In this document: positions 1 through 8,614 of the stretch, one piece after another
Position numbering within the stretch: position 1 is the first letter of the stretch
How the letters are laid out: each line of letters opens with the position of its first letter
Assembly: GCA_947164965.1 (NCBI GenBank)
Contig: CAMUYR010000001.1
Location: forward strand, 186,001-250,000
Source of the DNA: an uncultured Prevotella sp.
GTDB taxonomy: Bacteria; Bacteroidota; Bacteroidia; Bacteroidales; Bacteroidaceae
Length of the DNA stretch: 64,000 nt
Direction: 5' to 3'
The notes under the pieces: model-generated
The model's database searches: none
Seen by the model: only the letters and a program-made list of their open reading frames with translations
Told to the model about the DNA's origin: nothing
Translations under genes and position numbers: made by a program

Positions 1-2
1 AG

Positions 3-338
3 ATGATAGAGTTGGTTACTGCCGACGACGTGAAATTGGAATCGGGCGAAATAGCTATCCCTAAAGGTTCACAGGTCACAGCACGTGTGCGCACCTCACT
101 GAAACAGCGCGTGCTTGCCAACCAGAAGAGACGACTCATCATTGACATCAAGGAAGTGAAACTGCCTAACGGAGCAAAAGTTCCCCTCTGTAATGGTGTA
201 GCCAGCTTTACCGCAGGCAAGAGCACAGGCGACTTAGACGCTGTACCTCTGAAATATGCCTCTTCCAATAAATTGCTGATTCCTACTGATTACGTGATGA
301 AAGCAAAAGTGGAAGTGACACAGAATATCAGTAAGTAA
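3..338 (+). CDS. C-terminal part of an unrecognised protein (5' end outside window)
   Basis: An open frame enters from the left edge and stops at 338. The first ATG, at position 3, is probably an internal Met, because the frame is open to the edge and no promoter is visible. The 111 residues show the pattern 'GEIAIPKGSQVTARV', then basic residues, then 'LIIDIKEVKLPNGAKVPL'. This 'IPKGTxV ... LxIxIxxVxxPDGxxVPL' beta-strand pattern occurs in several uncharacterised bacterial envelope proteins. I cannot name the family. The gene ends at a strong hairpin terminator that it shares with the SusD gene on the other strand. Confidence 0.6.
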   Translation: MIELVTADDVKLESGEIAIPKGSQVTARVRTSLKQRVLANQKRRLIIDIKEVKLPNGAKVPLCNGVASFTAGKSTGDLDAVPLKYASSNKLLIPTDYVMKAKVEVTQNISK

Positions 339-385
339 GTGTAGTCAACAAGTAAGCTAACTGAAGACACAGGCTTAAAAGAATA

Positions 386-425
386 CAGGCTCCGCACAAC
401 GAAGTGCGGAGCCTGTTTCTATTTT
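386..425. terminator. Bidirectional intrinsic terminator
   Basis: A perfect 12-bp stem (386-397 pairs with 404-415) with a 6-nt loop is followed by a T-rich tract (TTTCTATTTT). It lies between two convergent genes, the one ending at 338 and the SusD gene ending at 439. The A-rich run on its left gives a weaker T tract for the minus strand. Confidence 0.85.
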
Positions 426-438
426 AGGATACTATCGC

Positions 439-2712
439 TTATTCAGCCAGAGGATCGAAGGTACCTGCGGCACCACCATTGTTGTAGTCTTGCCATCCGA
501 TGGTCTGTGGGAGTCCACGTCCGCCATTATAGTCAGCAGGACTGCTGCTGTTGGCATTCTGTGCACCGCTGCTCAGACCCAGGAAGTAGTACTTAGGAAG
601 GAATGTGATGTACTCCACATTCTTCTGTGCATCCTGTCCGTCACCCAGCTTATACTGTGGAACGAGGTTTGCGGTATACCATTCCTTCAGTGTGGTCAGC
701 TGTGTCTGGATGTCAGCCTGACGGAAGTCTACGCCAGCAGGACGCTCAACACCAGCTGCTACGAGTGGGTCGCCATCCCAATACTGAGTACCAACACCAT
801 ACTGGTCGCCTGTACGGAACTCTACACGCTCACGACGCTGACCATTCCAAGGTGTGAAACCAAGCCATGTGCAGGTGTTGCCACCAAAGCCTGTCAACTG
901 CCAAGAAGAAGGAGCACCAGCGGGCTGTGTAGCACCACCGTCGAAGAGCATCCAGCGACGCATATCGTCGAAGCGCTTGCCTTCGTAAGCAAACTCTATC
1001 TGACGCTCATAGAGAATAGCACTCATACAAGTAGCCTGATCGCTAGCCAGATTGGCCTGCAGACCAAAGTTGTTCTCTGCGGTATAACCTGCACGAGCAC
1101 GAATCTGCTGCAGAATCTGTACTGCCTCGCCCATCTGTCCTGCCATACAAGCAGCCTCAGCCAGGTTGAGCAATACCTCAGCATAGCGCAACTCGATGAG
1201 AGGAGCCTGAGAGAAGAACGGACCAGCACCCTTTGAACCAAGAGGCTCATAGTTATAAAGAGGTGAGCCGTTGACATCCAGGTCGTCGCTCTTCTTACGA
1301 ACATAAATACCTACATTGCTGGTGTAGAGGTTGTCGGCACTATAGCTGTTACCATTCTCTACGTTGCCTGCCTCACTCTTTTCTACGTACCACTTATAGT
1401 TCCAAACTACATAGTTCTTACCTGCATCGTAAGAAGGATTGTGTCCGTCACGCTGTGTGGGATCACCACTATATGCCCAACGGAAGCCAGGGAATGCGAA
1501 GGTGCGATAGAAGCGAGGATCACGATTCATGTAAGGAGCAGCCTCATCGTATTCATACTGACTACGCTCCAACTTAGAATAGGTGCTGGCATAAGAGCGA
1601 GAGCCTGCCTTGTTGATAGGCGAAATCTTGGTGAGGTCAGCAATCTTACCATCGGCCATTGGGAAGAGTTCCACCAATGCCAGACCAGCATTCTTACCGC
1701 CACCGCCAGTATTGGCAGGACGAATACCTCTTTCCCATGGGTTGTTACGCTGGTTATCCAGACCATCGTCGCTAGCCACATTGTTGTGCAGCGTTACGAA
1801 AACAGCCTCAGGATTACCATTGACAGTCAGGAACTGCATAGCAAAGTCAGAACCATTGATGTTGTTGCCTGTCTGATAGAGACCATAACCACAAGCATTA
1901 ATGTCTGTCAGGTCTGCCTTCATCTGTGTATAGGCTGTCTGCCAACGGCTCTCGTCGTTCTTACGATTGAACAGAGGGCTAGCCCACAGCAACAGCACAC
2001 GGCCCTTCAGTGCCAAAGCGGTACCTGTGGTTACACGTCCATAGTCAGAACCACTCCATACCTTGCCTTTCAGCATCTTAGCAGCACGGTCCAGATCTTC
2101 CAGAATGAACTCGATACACTCCTTAGCAGAAGAACGTGGAGTGAACGAAGACTCTACTGGCTCCAATACCTCAGTCACGATGGGCACACCACCATACCAC
2201 TTCACAAGATTGTAGTAGCACCATGCACGGAAGAAATAAACCTGACCAAGCAGCAACTGCTTGTCTTCATCAGAAATAGAACCTCCCTGAATACCCTTGA
2301 TACAGTCATTGATGTTACGAATACGTCCATAGACTGATGTCTGGATGTTGTTATTCGAACCCATGAAGAAGTCGGGCACACCATTGGTTGTGCTCATCGA
2401 GGTGAGCTCAATCTCAGGATTCACGAAGTCGCTGAATCCATGATACTCCTCAGTAGACTTGCCAGCTAAATCGTTAGAACCGATAGCTACAGAGAGATAG
2501 TTCTGACCTGTCGTCAAGTCAGCAGGCTGAGGCAGGCACCATGCATAAATATCGTTGACACGACCGTTACAGCCACTTACATAGTTGTAAATATCAGTCG
2601 TGGCATTATCGTAGTTCTTCTTGTCCTCCAGGAACTTGTCGCTACAAGCAGTAAAAACAGTAGTCATACCACAAGCGACTAGAGCGAGGCGGAAATATTT
2701 CATTGTTTTCAT
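439..2712 (-). CDS. SusD/RagB-like outer-membrane glycan-binding lipoprotein
   Basis: This is the surface lipoprotein partner of the SusC transporter just upstream. The N-terminus has a basic n-region, a hydrophobic core and a lipobox ending in FTAC, so Cys is lipidated. The body shows SusD hallmarks: a TPR-like 'LLGQVYFFRAWCYYNLVKWYGG' region near residue 165 (cut short here by the helix pattern), 'ALALKGRVLLLWASPLFN', and a C-terminal 'IRARAGY...ILYERQIEFAYEGKRFDDMRRW' block. The frame is open to an ATG at 2739, giving 766 residues. I prefer 2712, which gives 757 residues and a conventional signal peptide, but several in-frame ATGs sit between. It is longer than a typical SusD (about 500-600 residues). 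It is the last gene of the minus-strand PUL and ends at the bidirectional terminator. Confidence 0.93.
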   Translation of the reverse strand: MKTMKYFRLALVACGMTTVFTACSDKFLEDKKNYDNATTDIYNYVSGCNGRVNDIYAWCLPQPADLTTGQNYLSVAIGSNDLAGKSTEEYHGFSDFVNPEIELTSMSTTNGVPDFFMGSNNNIQTSVYGRIRNINDCIKGIQGGSISDEDKQLLLGQVYFFRAWCYYNLVKWYGGVPIVTEVLEPVESSFTPRSSAKECIEFILEDLDRAAKMLKGKVWSGSDYGRVTTGTALALKGRVLLLWASPLFNRKNDESRWQTAYTQMKADLTDINACGYGLYQTGNNINGSDFAMQFLTVNGNPEAVFVTLHNNVASDDGLDNQRNNPWERGIRPANTGGGGKNAGLALVELFPMADGKIADLTKISPINKAGSRSYASTYSKLERSQYEYDEAAPYMNRDPRFYRTFAFPGFRWAYSGDPTQRDGHNPSYDAGKNYVVWNYKWYVEKSEAGNVENGNSYSADNLYTSNVGIYVRKKSDDLDVNGSPLYNYEPLGSKGAGPFFSQAPLIELRYAEVLLNLAEAACMAGQMGEAVQILQQIRARAGYTAENNFGLQANLASDQATCMSAILYERQIEFAYEGKRFDDMRRWMLFDGGATQPAGAPSSWQLTGFGGNTCTWLGFTPWNGQRRERVEFRTGDQYGVGTQYWDGDPLVAAGVERPAGVDFRQADIQTQLTTLKEWYTANLVPQYKLGDGQDAQKNVEYITFLPKYYFLGLSSGAQNANSSSPADYNGGRGLPQTIGWQDYNNGGAAGTFDPLAE

Positions 2713-2748
2713 AATCATCATCATTTTGAATTCATCCATGTTTCAACT

Positions 2749-5700
2749 TTAGAAGCTCAAGTTAAGACCGATATCCCACTTGCGCAGGTTAGGATAAGCG
2801 CCGAATGTACCAGCCATTGGGTTGGTGAACTTATCGGGATAGGGGTTGTAGAAGTTGATGAGGTTCTGACCTGTTACGTTCAGACGAACATTCTTGATAC
2901 CAACACTCTTAAACCACTTGTTAGGCAGCGTGTAAGCCAGAGTCACACGGCTCAGACGAACGGTAGCTGCGCTGACACGCCAGAAGCTAGAAGCTGTCGA
3001 GTTAATGCCGTAAGCCAAGTTAGGATAATAGGCTTCGCGATTCTGCTTCATAATCAGATTACCACTGCCATCATAGATGTCCTGATAGACATACACATTG
3101 TCTGGATTCCAGAACGAAGGCATGTTGTAGAACTCCAGATTTGAGCTGGAAGGAACGCCAATAGCTGCTGAAGGCAGTGTGGTGTAGCCCCCCCAGCTGG
3201 CACCCAGCTGAGCTGTGAGCGAGATGCCCTTCCAATCGGCATGCAGGTTAACGGTGAATCCATAAGGATTGTTACGGTTAGAGAGACATACCTGGTCGTT
3301 GTCGCGATCGACGATACCATCAGGACCGTCATAAGTACCTGTCTCTGCATTGTAAGCACCACGTACATCTTTATAGATCAGCATACCTGGACGAACCTTA
3401 TCCTTGGTCATACCCATATAGGAAGTGATATGATACTTCTCGAAGTACTCCTCGATATCCTGGAACGAACGGAACATGCCGATGCACTGCATACCCCAGG
3501 TACCAACATCGGTACGTCCACCACGCTGAATCTGACGATAAATATACTGTGTGGCGAAGTCCATATTCAGCACCTCATTGTCGTGGTAACCAGTATTGAT
3601 ACCAACACGATACTTGAAGTCCTTGCCAATCTTGTCGCGCCAAGTAATGCCAAGCTCCCAACCCCAGCTATTCATCTCACCGACGTTGGTAGAAGCTGAC
3701 TGCGAACCAACGGTAGCAGGAACGGTCTGAACGATGTTCATCAACATCTCGCGGTTCTTCTCGAAATAGTAATCGAAGTTAACTGCCAAGCGCTTGTTCA
3801 GCAGCTGAAGGTCGAGACCGATATTGGTCTTATATGACTTATCCCAATGTACATCAGGATTTACAGCAGAGTTGTTCTTGTTGATAGTGATACGGCTGCC
3901 AGAGTCGCTGTTGGCACCGAATACCACACCACGGTTGGCATCCTGAGCATAAATCTGCATCCACTGCCAAGGAGTCAGGTTATCACGACCTGTAAGACCC
4001 CAGCTGGCACGAATCTTCAAGAAGTCAACCCACTTGAATGCCTTCATATTCTGGAACCAAGGCTCCTCGCTGACAACCCAACCTGCAGAGATTGCAGGGA
4101 AGGTGCCCCAGTAATTCTGTGGTGCAAACTTGGTAGAAGCATCAGAACGGAGCAGGAACTCGAACAGATAACGATCGGCATAAGCATAGTTGATACGTCC
4201 GATATATGATAATGTACCACTCTCTGAACGGGTGAACTGAGCATCTTCCTCAGAGCCATCCATCACGGAGTTGTCCTGACCTGTCGTAAACTCATAAGGC
4301 TTCGTCTTTGAAGCGTAGGTACGCTCACTCTCTGCCTCAGATTTCTCGATAGAGAACAGGGCACTGACATGGTGCTTACCAAAGTCGCGTGAATACTGGG
4401 CAGTGAAGTTCATCTGGTAGTTATCCGTACGAATCATCTGACGGCTCAGAATATCACCGTTGTTCAGATTGAGCGTGTTGAAGTTTGAAGGATCCAAATA
4501 GTTGAACGAAGGATCGTCGCCACTGGTTGGTGTATACAGGTGGCTACCAGAACCATAACGGCGAGTCATCTGATACAGTTTAAAGCTTGAACCATACTGG
4601 TTGTTCTTGTCGGTATTGATACTCTTTGAGTAAGAGAACTTCAGCTTCAAGCCCTTCAATATCTTGCTCCAACCAAAGTCATAGCTCAAGCTGGCGTTGA
4701 TATTTGAATTAGAGGTCATGTTGCGAGTGTAGTCGCCATTGTTCTGAAGAACGATGAACGAGTAGTTCTGGTTAGCCACACGGGCACCATTGCTAACACC
4801 ATAAGCAGGAATAGGATATTCATCGACATACTCAGGAATATAACCTGGACGGGTGAGCATCAGGTTGTAGTCCTTCTCCTCGTTAGTACCACCCACCTTC
4901 AGCATGGGCTTGTTCTTCTTACCATAGTCACCACTAACAGTCAGGTTGGCTGACAGATAATCGCTGATCTTAACATCGATACCTGCACGATAGTTCCAAC
5001 GGTCGTAGTCGAGCTTACCCAGGTTACCATCCTGCTTGAAGTAGGTAACACCACCAAAGTAGCTGACACGATCAGTAGCACCACTGACGTTCACAGCATG
5101 ACGAGTTGTGTAACCAGTCTCCCAATACTTGTCGAGCAAGTCGTAGTTCAAGTTCTTCATAGCTGCCAACTCATCAGCCTGGAAGAGTGCTGTGGTCTTA
5201 TTCAGATTCTGATAGGTAGTAGGATCAGCAGCTGTTACTGCATTGTAGAGACGTCCGTAGTCATAAGCACTCAGCATCTTAGGACGCGACACTTCATCAG
5301 TGAAACCAATAGAACCGCTATAGCTGATGCTAGGAGCACCCACCTTACCTTTCTTGGTGGTAACGAGGATAACACCGTTAGCGGCACGGGCACCATAAAC
5401 GGCTGCAGAAGCATCCTTCAATACAGAGATGCTCTCAACTTCAGAGGGGTCGAGGTTGTTGAAAGCCTCAGCACCCAGGTTCTGATAGCTGTTACCCACC
5501 TTCACATCGTTAGGATAGATGTAGCCATCGATAACGAACAGAGGCTGCTGAGCAGTAGAACCCACATCACCCAGAGAATTCACATCACGAATAGCCAAAC
5601 GGGCAGGCTCACCAGGACGGGAATCACCACCACTGACTGACAGACCGTTAACCAGTCCGCTCAGTGATGAACCCAGGTTGCCATTAGCCAGGTCCTGAAT

Positions 5701-6075
5701 ATCATCCATTTCTACAGTAGCGATAGAACCGGTGAGGTGGGCTTTCTTCTGAGAACCGTAACCTACTACCACCACTTCCTCCAGCGTCTGCTTGTCTTCC
5801 TGCAGCTGAACCTTACCACCAGGCTTTACGGTCTGTGGCATATAGCCGATATAGGAAATGACCACCTTTGCATTTGCTGGGGCAGAAATCTTATAGTTAC
5901 CATCCAAGTCGGTGACTGTGGCATTCTTCGTTCCTTCCACAGTAACCGTCGCACCAATAACGGGCTCGCCGAGTTCATCGACTACCGTACCCGTAAAGGT
6001 CTGGTTCTGAGCCAGAGCCGATGCTGAGAACATCAACATCACGCCAAGGCAAAAACTAAATATCTTGTGTTTCAT
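2749..6075 (-). CDS. SusC-like TonB-dependent oligosaccharide transporter
   Basis: An outer-membrane TonB-dependent receptor of 1108 residues that should import oligosaccharides together with the SusD lipoprotein 10 bp downstream. It has a Sec signal peptide ending around ALAQ and then an N-terminal carboxypeptidase-regulatory-like domain (about residues 24-100, with 'GEPVIGATVTVEGT' and 'VVISYIGY'). The TonB-box-like 'LEEVVVVGYG' leads into the plug domain ('GANGVILVTTKKG' region). The long beta-barrel ends in Phe, typical of outer-membrane proteins. No N-terminal STN domain is visible, so it is unlikely to signal to an anti-sigma factor. It lies 35 bp after the beta-helix lipoprotein and is probably co-transcribed with it. 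Confidence 0.95.
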   Translation of the reverse strand: MKHKIFSFCLGVMLMFSASALAQNQTFTGTVVDELGEPVIGATVTVEGTKNATVTDLDGNYKISAPANAKVVISYIGYMPQTVKPGGKVQLQEDKQTLEEVVVVGYGSQKKAHLTGSIATVEMDDIQDLANGNLGSSLSGLVNGLSVSGGDSRPGEPARLAIRDVNSLGDVGSTAQQPLFVIDGYIYPNDVKVGNSYQNLGAEAFNNLDPSEVESISVLKDASAAVYGARAANGVILVTTKKGKVGAPSISYSGSIGFTDEVSRPKMLSAYDYGRLYNAVTAADPTTYQNLNKTTALFQADELAAMKNLNYDLLDKYWETGYTTRHAVNVSGATDRVSYFGGVTYFKQDGNLGKLDYDRWNYRAGIDVKISDYLSANLTVSGDYGKKNKPMLKVGGTNEEKDYNLMLTRPGYIPEYVDEYPIPAYGVSNGARVANQNYSFIVLQNNGDYTRNMTSNSNINASLSYDFGWSKILKGLKLKFSYSKSINTDKNNQYGSSFKLYQMTRRYGSGSHLYTPTSGDDPSFNYLDPSNFNTLNLNNGDILSRQMIRTDNYQMNFTAQYSRDFGKHHVSALFSIEKSEAESERTYASKTKPYEFTTGQDNSVMDGSEEDAQFTRSESGTLSYIGRINYAYADRYLFEFLLRSDASTKFAPQNYWGTFPAISAGWVVSEEPWFQNMKAFKWVDFLKIRASWGLTGRDNLTPWQWMQIYAQDANRGVVFGANSDSGSRITINKNNSAVNPDVHWDKSYKTNIGLDLQLLNKRLAVNFDYYFEKNREMLMNIVQTVPATVGSQSASTNVGEMNSWGWELGITWRDKIGKDFKYRVGINTGYHDNEVLNMDFATQYIYRQIQRGGRTDVGTWGMQCIGMFRSFQDIEEYFEKYHITSYMGMTKDKVRPGMLIYKDVRGAYNAETGTYDGPDGIVDRDNDQVCLSNRNNPYGFTVNLHADWKGISLTAQLGASWGGYTTLPSAAIGVPSSSNLEFYNMPSFWNPDNVYVYQDIYDGSGNLIMKQNREAYYPNLAYGINSTASSFWRVSAATVRLSRVTLAYTLPNKWFKSVGIKNVRLNVTGQNLINFYNPYPDKFTNPMAGTFGAYPNLRKWDIGLNLSF

Positions 6076-6110
6076 AACTTTTTCCTTTTTACATTTTTAC
6101 CTTTTTAGTT

Positions 6111-7625
6111 TTAGGGGAGCCAGCGTGGGTCACCAGTCTTACGGGCCACCTGAGTAGGACCACTGATGTGGAAGTCGCCAACAGCAGGATTAGCAAACAG
6201 AGGATCTTCCTCGATAGTTGTACCAGAGAGATCGTAGTCATGAGTGCCATCAGCCTGAATATCCTGGAATGTGCCATCATTCTTCATATATGTGTTGTTG
6301 TTGAACGTCACATACGGCTGGTTCTTCTTACCATGCAGGAAACGACGGGGGACACCAGAGGGTGAGCAGTCGTAGAAGATACAGTCGGTCATGATCCAAT
6401 GCGAACAAGCACGTCCCGCCATACGGTTGTAGTTACCCCACTGACCACCATTCCATGTAACATGATAGAAGGTAGAATTGGTATAGCTGACGGTATTCGT
6501 TGCAGCATTCTTGTCTGCGTAGATCTCTTCACCGCTGACCATACCAGCCTGATAGAAGTACTTGTAGTCACCAACACAGTCGTCCAACTCATAGAAAGTA
6601 GAACCTGAAACATAGAGCTCATTAACTTGTCCGCCCTTGTTGGTCCAGAACACGCCACCAGCAAAAGCCTTCTCAGGAGCAAGATGTACTATACAGTTAT
6701 CTACCAACATCGTCATAGCACAAACAGCCTGCTGATTGTCCCAGAAGAAGTAGCTCTTCACACTCTTGAAGTTACAGTTGACAAATGTCACGGGCTTCTC
6801 AATCAAAGGATTAGCCCACTTGTATTTGGCATCAATCTCTGTACCGATCTTTGCTGCTGACGGATCTTTACTAAAGGCAAAGATACCGTGGTTGGTGCTT
6901 GAGATCTCCATAGCTGAACAGTCGACATCCACATACTTCAGATTGAAAGGAGCAACAAAGGTGATAGATGCCTCGCCTGAGAAGTTGATAGTAGCATGGT
7001 TTGTCTTATTATTGGTACGCAACGTAACAATACTTGTGTTAAAGTCAAGCGTCTCGCTCAAAGTATAAGTAGCACCAGCTTCCAAGTCGTAATTCAGGTT
7101 CTCTGTCAAAGCCTGTTCAGGAATAGGATTGGCAGCAAACCACTCGTTCAGGTTAGAACCTGCAGGAATAGTCATAAAGGTCGGCGTAAACGTCGAGAAT
7201 GACTTCTCTGTCTTCTGGCTAGCGTCTGTGTTGTTCTTTTTAGTGTTACCCAACGCCAGGATAGTCAACTGATAGTTAGCATCCTCCTCGCGACTGGCAG
7301 TAACCGAACAGCCATCGACAATACTATCGTTAATAATCGGCTCTGAGGGGTTGCCTGTGTCAATCAGTTTCACCTGATAACCACCCGCACCCATGACAAC
7401 TGGCCATGAAATGGTCTGCGTCTTACCGTCGGCACTTGGCGTAATCGTAATATCGTCAGCTGATATTGAAGCCACCTGCGTATTAGATACACCACTGTCG
7501 AACGATTCGTCGTCATAACCATCCTTAGCACACGATGCAAGGAAGAGCGCACCTGCTCCAACCAGAGCAAGCGTGCAAATCTTACTGCACGTAAAGAAAT
7601 GATTGTGTTTCATAAAATCCTTCAT
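6111..7625 (-). CDS. Beta-helix surface lipoprotein (DUF4957/DUF5123 type) of the PUL
   Basis: A 504-residue lipoprotein with lipobox LASC after a hydrophobic segment. An Ig/FN3-like domain follows (about residues 50-140, with 'ISWPVVMGAGGYQVKL'). The long remainder shows the short parallel beta-helix rungs typical of DUF4957/DUF5123 proteins ('VTFVNCNFKSVKSYFFWDNQ', 'MLVDNCIVHL', 'YTNSTFYHVTW', 'WIMTDCIFYD'). Such proteins sit in the surface glycan-binding position of pectin-type PULs and may bind or cut pectin. No lyase catalytic residues can be assigned with confidence. The start could also be the Met four codons later at 7613. It lies between the TIM-barrel gene and SusC. Confidence 0.8.
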   Translation of the reverse strand: MKDFMKHNHFFTCSKICTLALVGAGALFLASCAKDGYDDESFDSGVSNTQVASISADDITITPSADGKTQTISWPVVMGAGGYQVKLIDTGNPSEPIINDSIVDGCSVTASREEDANYQLTILALGNTKKNNTDASQKTEKSFSTFTPTFMTIPAGSNLNEWFAANPIPEQALTENLNYDLEAGATYTLSETLDFNTSIVTLRTNNKTNHATINFSGEASITFVAPFNLKYVDVDCSAMEISSTNHGIFAFSKDPSAAKIGTEIDAKYKWANPLIEKPVTFVNCNFKSVKSYFFWDNQQAVCAMTMLVDNCIVHLAPEKAFAGGVFWTNKGGQVNELYVSGSTFYELDDCVGDYKYFYQAGMVSGEEIYADKNAATNTVSYTNSTFYHVTWNGGQWGNYNRMAGRACSHWIMTDCIFYDCSPSGVPRRFLHGKKNQPYVTFNNNTYMKNDGTFQDIQADGTHDYDLSGTTIEEDPLFANPAVGDFHISGPTQVARKTGDPRWLP

Positions 7626-7647
7626 TTAGTTTAACGTATTTAAAATA

Positions 7648-8535
7648 TTATCTCGCATTTTGAAAAATCTCTTTCAAATAAGCCACATTAGTACCGAAGT
7701 TGCCACGAACGTTACGAACATCCTGGGCATTACGGCTGCGCTCCACAACGAGCCAACCGCTCCACTTCATACAATCAAGAGTTTTCTTCACCTTTCGCAT
7801 ATCAATACGCGGATCTTTGTCCAATGTCACGCTGTCAGTGAGTGAGGCATGAATCTGGGCTATGTTCTTGGCACCCAGCTTCTTCAGTTCTTTGCAGACA
7901 TCGAGATGCTGGTCGACAGCATCCTGCAGATTATAATAAATCTTGATGCCCTTGCTGTTCACCTCCTTCAGTAAACGGAGGCTCTGCTTAGCATCCATTC
8001 CTGTGCGGATGGCCACCACCCTGCCTGCAGCTAATGCTTTCTCGCCTATCTGATGCAGGCGACGAACCATCTCTGTGCGCTCAGCTTTCTGGGTTTTCCA
8101 TTCGCTACCACTGCCTCCTAACGGAAGAAATGCCACCTGGGCTCCCATGACATCCATTGAACGGAGGCAATCATCCACCAAATCGAGATAATTGTCACGC
8201 TTCAAAAGATTCTGGGCAAAGAAACCAGACATAGCCATAGAGGGTACCAAGATACCCAACGAGTCGGCAGTATGACGGAACAATTGCTGGAAGTGTGTTT
8301 CACGGAGCTTATTATCGAACAAAACGCGCTGTCCCAAAGGACCCATGTCCATCTCGATGCCATCTGCCTGAATGTCCTTGGCTAATTGGAATTCGCCAAT
8401 CTTCTGACGCTTCAGCATCATCCAGTCGCAGGCTGCCACACGGTATTGCTGTTGGGCACACACGTCAATAGACAGTGCACTCAACACTGTGAAAGCCCCT
8501 AATGTCAGGCATCTTTTGAGGACTGATTTGTTCAT
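7648..8535 (-). CDS. Exported sugar-phosphate isomerase/epimerase-like TIM-barrel protein
   Basis: 295 residues with a clear Sec signal peptide (basic start, hydrophobic core, cleavage near CAQ). The rest resembles the xylose-isomerase-like TIM-barrel fold: 'ADGIEMDMGPLG' near the start, then 'GAQVAFLPLGGSG', 'LKEVNSKGIKIYYNLQDAVDQHLDVCKELKKLGAKNIAQIH' split across several strands, and a C-terminal 'WSGWLVVERSRNAQDVR'. Family members bind a divalent metal and rearrange sugars or related small molecules. Exported members are common in Bacteroidota PULs, but their substrates are mostly unknown. It lies 79 bp downstream of the AraC-type regulator, and I saw no promoter match in that gap. Confidence 0.75.
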   Translation of the reverse strand: MNKSVLKRCLTLGAFTVLSALSIDVCAQQQYRVAACDWMMLKRQKIGEFQLAKDIQADGIEMDMGPLGQRVLFDNKLRETHFQQLFRHTADSLGILVPSMAMSGFFAQNLLKRDNYLDLVDDCLRSMDVMGAQVAFLPLGGSGSEWKTQKAERTEMVRRLHQIGEKALAAGRVVAIRTGMDAKQSLRLLKEVNSKGIKIYYNLQDAVDQHLDVCKELKKLGAKNIAQIHASLTDSVTLDKDPRIDMRKVKKTLDCMKWSGWLVVERSRNAQDVRNVRGNFGTNVAYLKEIFQNAR

Positions 8536-8614
8536 TTAGTAGTTATAGAATATAAAGCTTTACGTTATTTAAGACGTTTTAAGAATGTTTGTGTCATCAT
8601 GGAATTACAAAAAA

